From Misgurnus anguillicaudatus (lineage: Eukaryota; Chordata; Actinopteri; Cypriniformes; Cobitidae): a stretch of DNA of 64,000 nt. The position numbers and the translations under genes were made by a program. The stretch lies in the NCBI RefSeq assembly GCF_027580225.2, contig NC_073358.2, forward strand, positions 45,656,001-45,720,000, written 5' to 3'. Positions within the stretch are counted from its first letter, which is position 1. Each line of letters opens with the position of its first letter. Positions 56,238 through 64,000 of the stretch are shown in pieces. A model generated the notes under the pieces. It was not told where the DNA came from, made no database searches, and saw nothing but the letters and a program-made list of their open reading frames with translations.

Positions 56238-59200
56238 ACAATTTACTTATGTCTATAGCAGGGTCGAAGTGGGGCCACTTTTCAGCCCGGGAGTTTCACG
56301 CCCAAGACCGGCCCACTTTTTCCAACAGTTCAGCTTTTACTATAGTTTTTATTAATATCATGCTTCAACAAATAAGGTAAAGGTTAAATAATATTTCACT
56401 TAAGATGAGAAATGACAAAATATTCCAAAAGGAAAGGTTGATAAATTATTAGCATTGCTTATGCTATGAGGCCTATGATTAATCAGATGCAAATAGAAAT
56501 ATAATACCCAGTCCTAATTGAAAGAAAACAATTTCACAAAAATATTGAATCCAAAATTGGGTAAATATATAGCAGAACAAGTGATTTATAAGCTATTTTT
56601 TAGGCCGGTCATTTTTGACTGGGAACAAGGTGTTATAGGGTTCTGAACACAACCTCAGGGTTAAATAACTTTAATTCATAGGCTATTGTTTACTCATGGC
56701 CTCCTCATTTTCAGCGAGGGACTGGGTTATCTGCTGCTCAGAAGCTGCTTGCATAATATTTGCGAAGTCTTTGAATCGCCATGTATATACAAAAGGCTAA
56801 TATTTTAATAAAAAAATGTTGGCTTGTTAATAGGTTGACAACGGTATTAGCGGAATAATTACGTTGCTAATGCTAATCATAGGCTTATTTCTCTTTAAGT
56901 TACCTGTTGCCACTTTTGTTTGTCCTCTTGAAAATAAATCAGTAAATTTGGCACATTTGGCAGCATCCTCCTCCAATGGCTTTTTCTTCAACCTGTTTTT
57001 ACGCCCTCCTGGCCTCTTCCTCTCAGACGCATACCGTTACGGTAGGCCCGTCCCAGCCTACCTGAAAAAAGTTTTGGAAAGACGTGCTACAGTATGGACC
57101 AAACCAACTGTATGGGAGGGGAAAACTCCCTGATGTCTTCCTTGTTCTATGAAGTCCCTCCTTCAGAAATACGTAACAAGCTCTGATTGTGTAGTTTGGT
57201 TAGTGTGTTGTGATTCGACAGCAGCTTAGCTTAGCAGAGCCGTTTGAGCTTATCTGGTGATTGACGTATTCCTGTGGGCGGAGTTTAGTTTTATTGACAT
57301 CATTAAAGCAGGATGTAAAGGGCTGTAGTCCAAACCGGCCGTTCGCTGGAGACTTTGAAAGGGGACTTCTTTTAAAGAAAATATATCGCCTGGCAGTGCA
57401 TTTTGAACTTTATCATTTTGCAGGTATTATTTAAGCTCTAACAGCAACCTTACACACTGACTAAAGTTTGATAAATTAGTACTAAAAAATAGACTTATTT
57501 TCTTAGGTCATTTTGCTCATCAAGAAAAAGCATCTTAGTTTAAGAATTTTTTGATATTTCTACTGAAAAAAAGACAAAAAATACTAATCAAGAAAGTCAT
57601 TTTTGCAGTCTACCAAAGTCTAAAAATTGTCAAAAAAAAAAAAATTAATTGATTCCTCATGCTATTCCTGACGTATATGCCTTTCTTTAGTTTAACACAA
57701 ACAAATATTTTTAAATTAAAAGTGGTCATGTTATGTTGGGCTCAACTCGGTGAAGCTTCAGTAGGCACAAACATCCATCGTTAAAGTGATCCAAAATATT
57801 AATAATAAAATAAATATGAAAAGTCTAAAAATTGTCAAAAAAAAAAAATTAATTGATTCCTCATGCTATTCCTGACGTATATGCCTTTCTTTAGTTTAAC
57901 ACAAACAAATATTTTTAAATTAAAAGTGGTCATGTTATGTTGGGCTCAACTCGGTGAAGCTTCAGTAGGCACAAACATCCATCGTTAAAGTGATCCAAAA
58001 TATTAATAATAAAATAAATATGAAAAGTCTTTAAAGCAAACACATAGTCTACGTCTGTGAGTGATAACAATTAATATTTTGAACATGTGTAGCGATATTG
58101 TAACAAAAACAAAAGCATAGCACTCAATTCAGATCAAATCTCACTACTTCCGTGTCTTGTGACTTACTTGATGTCATATGATATTTGATCACAAGATTCG
58201 CAAGTCCTTTACTAGTGAAGAGATTGAAACTTTCAGCCATTTACAACATTTGTCAAAGTACCTTTCATATATATTGAGAAAAAAATGTCCAAAATGGTCC
58301 CAAATTGTCACTTTTATTATAAAGATCCCAAAATGTACCATTCTGGTATCATTATGTACTTCTGAGGTACTAATATTAACTCTTTAGGATACTTTTTCAC
58401 CCCAGCTAGGGACCGTTTGTGTACAGCACCTAAATTCATCTCCAATTGGTAAATTCCTCATTAAGATTCTTGACATAAGCATCCATCCCACTGTATGCTT
58501 TCTCAGTAGACTTTTCTTTACATGTAGGTTAAAATGTGTGCTTTGAGACACTTTAAAAGCAATAGACAACTGAAGAGGGTCTTGTTAGGTTACCGGGTGA
58601 TCACTCAAACACTACAAACATAGCAGATCCAGGTTGGATGACGGCGCAGACTTATTCATCCAGCTGCCCGAAGTGCATCAAAGTGCCGCAGAGTTTGACA
58701 CGAGCTAACAAAACACGCAGAGCCGTTCAGGTAGACAAGGCCCTGCTTGAATGAAGGATACGGTAACTCAGGTTGAGAAACGCACTGGGAATGAGGAAAC
58801 AAACTGCAGGTGTGCAGTATCTTTCCAGACAGCTGTCCACACACACACACGCACATGCGCTCGCTCATTCACCGATGCATTTTTGACACGTTTACTTATC
58901 GGCAGCAGCTGCTCGACTCTCTCAGCCGGCAATAGCAGCGGGATTATGGGGCTTTTATGAGAGCAGATCCGGCGTATGTGATCGTGCGTGTCTGTGCTCA
59001 GCCGCCTACGGTACCACAGCGCATTGCGACTCCATCAATTCCATAAACACGTTGTTCGGCCTTCGCACGCACGGCAGCTGGGATTAGAGAAGATCGCTTT
59101 CATTCGATCTTTCCATTTTTGTCATGCACGCATAAAAGTACAAATGCAGGTTAATCAAATGTTTGCAACTATGTTGTATCAACGTCTTATGTTGGGAACT

Positions 59201-59390
59201 TCTTTTTGTTTTCTTTTCTTCTATTGTGGTAATTTATTTGATTTACAAACAATTGTGAATATTGTCACCGATTCAAATTTAAATAAATAACCCAGAATTT
59301 ATTTGAAAATTTCCCAGCATGCGGCCCTACTTCTGTACTGTGCATCTCGTCGTGCCCCCCCAAAAGAATTTATGACATAAAAATTTCTAA
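56238..59390. other. Upstream flank, no gene seen
   Basis: It contains diverged repeats up to about 57180, a half fold-back element at 57470-57610, the 205-bp tandem duplication, and a repeat-poor stretch at 58600-59100 with balanced composition. No splice-flanked coding exon was recognised. Confidence 0.5.
57616..58027 (+). repeat. 205-bp near-perfect tandem duplication
   Basis: The unit starting AAGTCTAAAAATTGTC at 57616 begins again at 57821 and ends at about 58027. The two units look identical except that the poly-A run has 13 bases in the first and 12 in the second. It is non-coding. Confidence 0.9.
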
Positions 59391-59783
59391 TGCTGCATTC
59401 ACACTAAACGCGAATACAGCATCTTGCGCAAATGATTTCAATGTTAAGTCAATGTAAAGACGCGTTTACGTGCGTCTGGAGGTCTTCCGGCGCAAAAGAT
59501 GCGTTTAACGTGGCGTGGTAGACGCAAATTCGCCTCATTCGACGTTCAGTTTGCGTGAATGACGCGAATTGCCATCTAACGGCTGAGTTTTTACTTTGGC
59601 GTCAATTTGCGCTGCGTTAATCAATCATGAGCTTGCTTGCTGCTATGGCGGCAGGCCCGCCCGGAGTCACTCCTTTCCCCTTCCACAAGACTCGCGAATG
59701 CATTCAAAATGTTCAAGCGGCAAACTACTGTAGACGCGGTAGATAGAAATTATTCTCTATTCGTGTTTGGTGTGAACGCAGCA
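59391..59783. mobile_element. GCG-rich element, TGCTGCATTCACAC ends
   Basis: The inverted ends are TGCTGCATTCACACTAAACG and TTTGGTGTGAACGCAGCA. The interior has CGCGAAT and GACGC words in both orientations. It is the same family as 4290-4641. Confidence 0.85.
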
Positions 59784-60149
59784 TAAAACTTAAAATTTTA
59801 ATGAAACACAACATATTAATTTATACAATGTATTGCTGTTGGCTAGTAGACTTCTTTTCTGAGATTTAATTACACATAATTTTATGATAAATTAATGCAT
59901 TTTATAAAATGTTATAAAACTGGGGCCCCCCTAGAACCATATCACAGCCCCCTGTTTTGTGAATCACTGTTTTAGAGTGTACATTTGTGTTTGTTTTTGT
60001 TTGTTTTTAATAAAACTCTAAATAAAACAAAATGAAAATGTTACTGTATCATTTTTCTCATGTTTATATCGGTCTCAATTCATTTAACATTTATATGAGT
60101 TAACACAAGAAACTTTTTAACCGAAGCTGATTTTCAGACAAGGAAAGTC

Positions 60150-60985
60150 AATTGGGACTTCTATAAATAGTTTTTCAGGTATGTTGCACAACTTTCTTTT
60201 CGTTTCATTTTATGTTTAATAAACATTTTATTTTTATTGTTTTCTCTTTGTTTTTTTTTGTTTTTTTCTTACCATTGTCGCTTGGGGTTGGATTTAGAAT
60301 CACTTTCTGTTTTATTTTTAGACATCCTAACCCAAACCCAAACCCTCACTCTAACCCCAACTCCAGGGGTCTCATTTATAAACCTGTGCGTAGGATTCTT
60401 ACTAAAAGTCTACAGTCTACAAACGTCTACATACGCTTAACCTTAAGCCGAAAATGGCATATGCCAAAAAATATTAAGACTTATAAAACAAAGCAATGTT
60501 CCCTTTATAAATCACAGATCACCTGCAAAGTGTGCGTACATGAATCATACTTAGATCCCACCCTGCAAGCCCATACTCCCGTCAAGTTTGTTTTTTATAG
60601 ATCACAACCTTTACACGGTGGGAACTGGCATACGAACGTTTCCAGACCCGTTTTGTGCGTACGCAAGCTTTATAAATGAGGCCCCAGGTGAGAATAGTTT
60701 TAAAAGCTGAAAAAAAAAACACGTGTAACCAATACATAAAAGTACATCCTAACCCAAACCACAAATTTTACCCCAACCGACAATGATTTAAAAATAGAAA
60801 AAAAAGAGTAAACAATAAATAAAATGACACAAAAAAGAAAGTCGTGCTACGGGCACGAAAACTATTTATAAAAATTTGTGCGAGTGACACGACAAAGACA
60901 TTCATGCTGCTCAAGTCACAAAAAAGCTAAATTTCATGCTATGGACACGAATAAATTAATCAAATTTTTCGTGACTATAACACGA
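60150..60985. mobile_element. Palindromic element with CTATAAATAGTTTTTC arms, copy 2 (interrupted)
   Basis: It follows the order of 52040-52585 (TTGGGGTTGGATTTAGAAT near the left, CACGAAAACTATTTATAA at right). It is split by the element at 60366-60685. Confidence 0.7.
60366..60685. mobile_element. GGGGCCTCATTTATAAA-ended MITE
   Basis: The ends are GGGGTCTCATTTATAAAC and, inverted, GGGGCCTCATTTATAAAG. GTGCGTA and TACGCA words are mirrored inside. A chance open frame of 155 codons starting at 60212 crosses it. Confidence 0.85.
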
Positions 60986-60994
60986 CTTTCCGTG

Positions 60995-61481
60995 AGATCA
61001 TGTAATAATATTACTTTTCTGAAGTAACGAGTCAAGTAACGCATTACTTTTTAAATGTACACATTAATATTTAAGTTACTTTTTCACAAAAGTAACGAAA
61101 GTTACTTTCAGTTGTATTTATTAGATTTAAAAAAAATGTACTGAATTAAACTGAACGTAGTCACGTAGAATTATGCACTCTATGAGTGCGCGTCAGGAAA
61201 CAGTTTGAGTCGGAAACAGAGATGGCAGAACAGAGCTTGACATTTTTGCAATGGAAAACTGTATGCGATTTTTTGAATGCCGTCATAAAAAAAACACCTG
61301 CAAGGCCTAAAAAAGATCAAGCCTTAGCCAAGTAAGAAAAAGTAAAGCAATAGTAACTTAAAAGTAACGTAAGTATTACTTTTCATAAAAAAAGTAACTA
61401 AGTAACACAATTACTTACTTTTTTGGGGACTAACTTAATATTATAATGCATTACTTTTAAAAGTAACTTTCCCCAACACTG
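60995..61481. mobile_element. AGTAACTTTCCCCAACACTG-ended element (hAT-like)
   Basis: The right end is AAGTAACTTTCCCCAACACTG. GTAACG/CGTTACTTT-type words occur throughout in both orientations. The left CAGTGTTGGGG end is missing. The right neighbour is a fragment of a TTAA element ending ACTATCCCTTTAA at 61534. Confidence 0.7.
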
Positions 61482-62789
61482 AGGGTGAGTATGTTATAAC
61501 AGATTTTGTTTGTTTGGTTGAACTATCCCTTTAAATAATATTGTAGTAATGCTATGGAACAACTGGTCTGCTATGCGTTTTGACAATTTCATTATTTTTC
61601 CCAGTATTGTTGAAGCTCCACAGAAAAGGTGGAGTTGTGGATCCTTCTGTTTAGTTTCCTGAGAAATCGTTACTTTGACTGCGCCTGTTTCATTAATCAC
61701 TGTTGAAGAGTTTGGCATCAAACCCATCTTTAGTGTGCCAGACCTATCCCACAATCTCCTGTTCTGATGACATCATCAGCACAATGTATCATTCTGTAAA
61801 CACATTGTAGCACTGGCTTCTTGTTATGAATTACAAAATGTTTGGCTAATTTCTATTTCGATTATGCTGAATGTGTTAGAATAAAGAAACATTGTAGTTA
61901 TATTAACTGTGGGTCTTACTGGCCGAAGCCAATGGTCTAAAATGTCTTGATGATGTTGTTGTCATTAGATAGACTATTGCTCGGCCCTGTCCCTCAGTAA
62001 GACTATAATGCTCTTTGTTTTATTTGCTAAATGACTGTTTAAGAGATTGTGTCCTACTAGGTTAAGAAAGAAAAAAATGTAGATTAAAAGTGAATTCATA
62101 TTCAGATCCGTTGTGTTCCCGCACAAGGCAATTTAGTTTATATAATGTATGATAATAATAATTCTCTTTCTGTTTACATAATCAGATGTTGGAAGGTATG
62201 TTATAAGCGAAGTAAAGTTGATGTGTGTGTAATATTCAGTGCGGTCCAGCCCAGCTGTGATTTATGAGCTTGGATTCTCCAGGACTGCTGTGTTTAGTGT
62301 TCGGTTTGCCCCTGTCAGCTTACACTACACAACACCATAAATTATTGATCATTTAAAACAACAAAGCAAGACTGCATGTGTGTGTGTGCATTGGAGAGCA
62401 TTCGTATGCATGTTACTTTTTAGTATGGTGAGTATGGTGCAGAGCAAAAAAAATTGTACGATTGATTTATGATGTGGCTGTAGGACTTAATTTCAGCGTT
62501 TAGCAAATGGCCAACTAATACCATATGAATCTTCAGTGTTTGTACAGTGAAATCATTGACTGTAAATCAAATGCTTCACTTGCCTTTCAAATGCAGAGCA
62601 TCCAATCAGAAAAGTCCTCTGAAATGAGGAGACAGTGTCTGCCGCACATTTGGGGTTTTGTCTCCAATATAAAGTCATTTTCCATCTAATGTTTACATGG
62701 TGGCTGGATATAAGGCCTATCAAACAAATTTTACCTTATACTAATGGTTAAAACATAATATTTATGTTAAAGTGTTTTGTCAGAGTCTT

Positions 62790-62935
62790 AATTGTATAGC
62801 TCAGTGGAAGAGCATTGCATTAGCAGTGCTAAAGATCATGGGTTCAAACCCAGGGAACACACATGCTAATAAAAAATATATTCTTTGTAATGCATTGTAA
62901 ATCACTTTCAAATGTATTCATTTTTAAAGAATTTA
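62790..62935 (+). mobile_element. tRNA-derived SINE with intact A and B boxes
   Basis: TAGCTCAGTGG (A-box) and GGGTTCAAACCC (B-box) are both present, followed by GGGAACACACATGCTAATAA and a diverged tail. It is not a functional tRNA gene, since no complete cloverleaf is evident. Confidence 0.75.
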
Positions 62936-62958
62936 ATAAAATATTTTACTTTATACAA

Positions 62959-64000
62959 CAGTTCTTTCTGGTTCTTGAATCTGATTGGCTAAGACCTATG
63001 CGATATTGTGCTGATAACGGCACAGTAACCGCTTCACCTTTCGTATCATTCGGCCACCTAGTGAATGGAGGTCCTAAGCAGGCTCATCTCTGAATGGAAA
63101 AACACAGACGCCCTGTTTTGAATCACTCTCCGTGTGTCTCATTATTTTACTAGCTCATAAATCAGTCTGTGAATCCCCAATCGGAAGTTATTATTCCGTC
63201 AAAGATCAGTGTCTTGTATGTTACGTTAAAGTTAATGGGAGAAATGTCTTGTCACATCGTGTGGGCGATTAACACTTGGAAAGAGGAATATAAACACATG
63301 TTTTTTTCTGGAGCTATTATCTCTTATCAGAATGCGAAAACACCGTGGAACTGCAGGTAAGCACCGCAGCTTAAAATGTGGACATTGACACGTGACTATT
63401 AAAACATGTTATGAGATATCGCCACTGGTATATTTATAAGCAGCATGCAAAAACATCTCTCTGACACTTATAAAAAACCGTTTTATATAGTACTGACAAG
63501 AACAAAGTCTAATAATAATAATCGAGTGCTCATATCACGTTAAGAATAAATGAGAAAGCAATAGTAACGTTACACACGTATAGTTTTATTCACTTTTACC
63601 TCCCGCCAAAACAATAACAACACAAAAGACACTAAATATGAATAAAAAACAAGTAATAGTTTGATCATGACACCAAATACTGCTGATTTGATCTCATTTT
63701 GACGATCATAAACAAACAAGGCCAACATGAGAGCCAGGGAATCCCTGTCAGAGATGTAGCCCAGAGAGGGCGGTGGTCAGCGGGGCGAGTGAACACTGAC
63801 GTCCGCTCATGCTTTGGTTCTAATTCGTACCGAATCTCACTAAGCAAACGTTCAAACAGGCGCTATCTTTACTAATCGACTGCAGATTTAAATATAATAC
63901 ATATACAGTCTCGACTGAACTAATCTTAAAACTACACTTTGTGACCAAGAAACGGTAATATAAAGTAACGGCTTTTCCGTCCATTGAGTTGTTATGAGCT
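62959..64000 (+). repeat. ~1-kb dispersed repeat, copy 2 (runs off the window)
   Basis: Colinear with 879-1885 in the same orientation. It has a small insertion of about 40 bp near 63872-63915 relative to copy 1, and a few short deletions. The right end lies beyond the window. Confidence 0.85.

Noticed and set aside
60212..60679. 155-codon open frame
   Set aside because: It spans the boundary of two nested non-autonomous elements and contains the inverted ends of one; it is not a gene.
62790..62860. Possible tRNA gene
   Set aside because: The A and B boxes are present, but no full cloverleaf is evident and the sequence continues into a SINE body shared with other copies.

Overview
The window is vertebrate nuclear DNA, most probably from a cyprinid teleost. 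It has short exons with GT-AG introns, an AT-rich background, dense non-autonomous DNA transposons with TTAA, TA or 8-bp target duplications, and tRNA-derived SINEs whose tail resembles the L2-type tail common in carp-like fish. I see nothing bacterial, no rRNA, no functional tRNA gene, no CRISPR and no intact transposase or reverse transcriptase. Two recognisable genes occupy the left third. The last coding exon of gnb1l (WD40 protein) lies on the + strand at 7741-8007, with the sequence to its left being intron. The complete coding part of tbx1 (T-box transcription factor) lies on the - strand between 21699 and 13659. The two genes converge tail to tail across 5.65 kb, the same relative arrangement as GNB1L/TBX1 in the human 22q11.2 (DiGeorge) region. 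All tbx1 splice sites and phases could be read and agree: the model starting at 20356 gives 460 codons plus stop. A second first exon at 21699-21513 splices in frame at the same junction and adds either the MHYSTVTREME start known from mammals or a 51-residue upstream extension with an eh1-like FSIASLI motif. The rest (22.1-64 kb) is the 5' flank of tbx1. No protein-coding exon is recognisable there and most of it is transposon relics: fold-back elements, SINEs, microsatellites, a 205-bp near-perfect tandem duplication, and two stacks of nested insertions. The clearest stack is six elements deep at 37757-40180; the other, at 44445-45810, contains an element with a perfect 8-bp target duplication. 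Between repeats are islands of balanced composition, such as 27590-28310 and 33780-34370, that could be cis-regulatory; this is judged from texture only. I found no evidence of a new biological system. The most useful observations are the alternative N-termini of tbx1 and the reconstructable insertion order of the nested elements.
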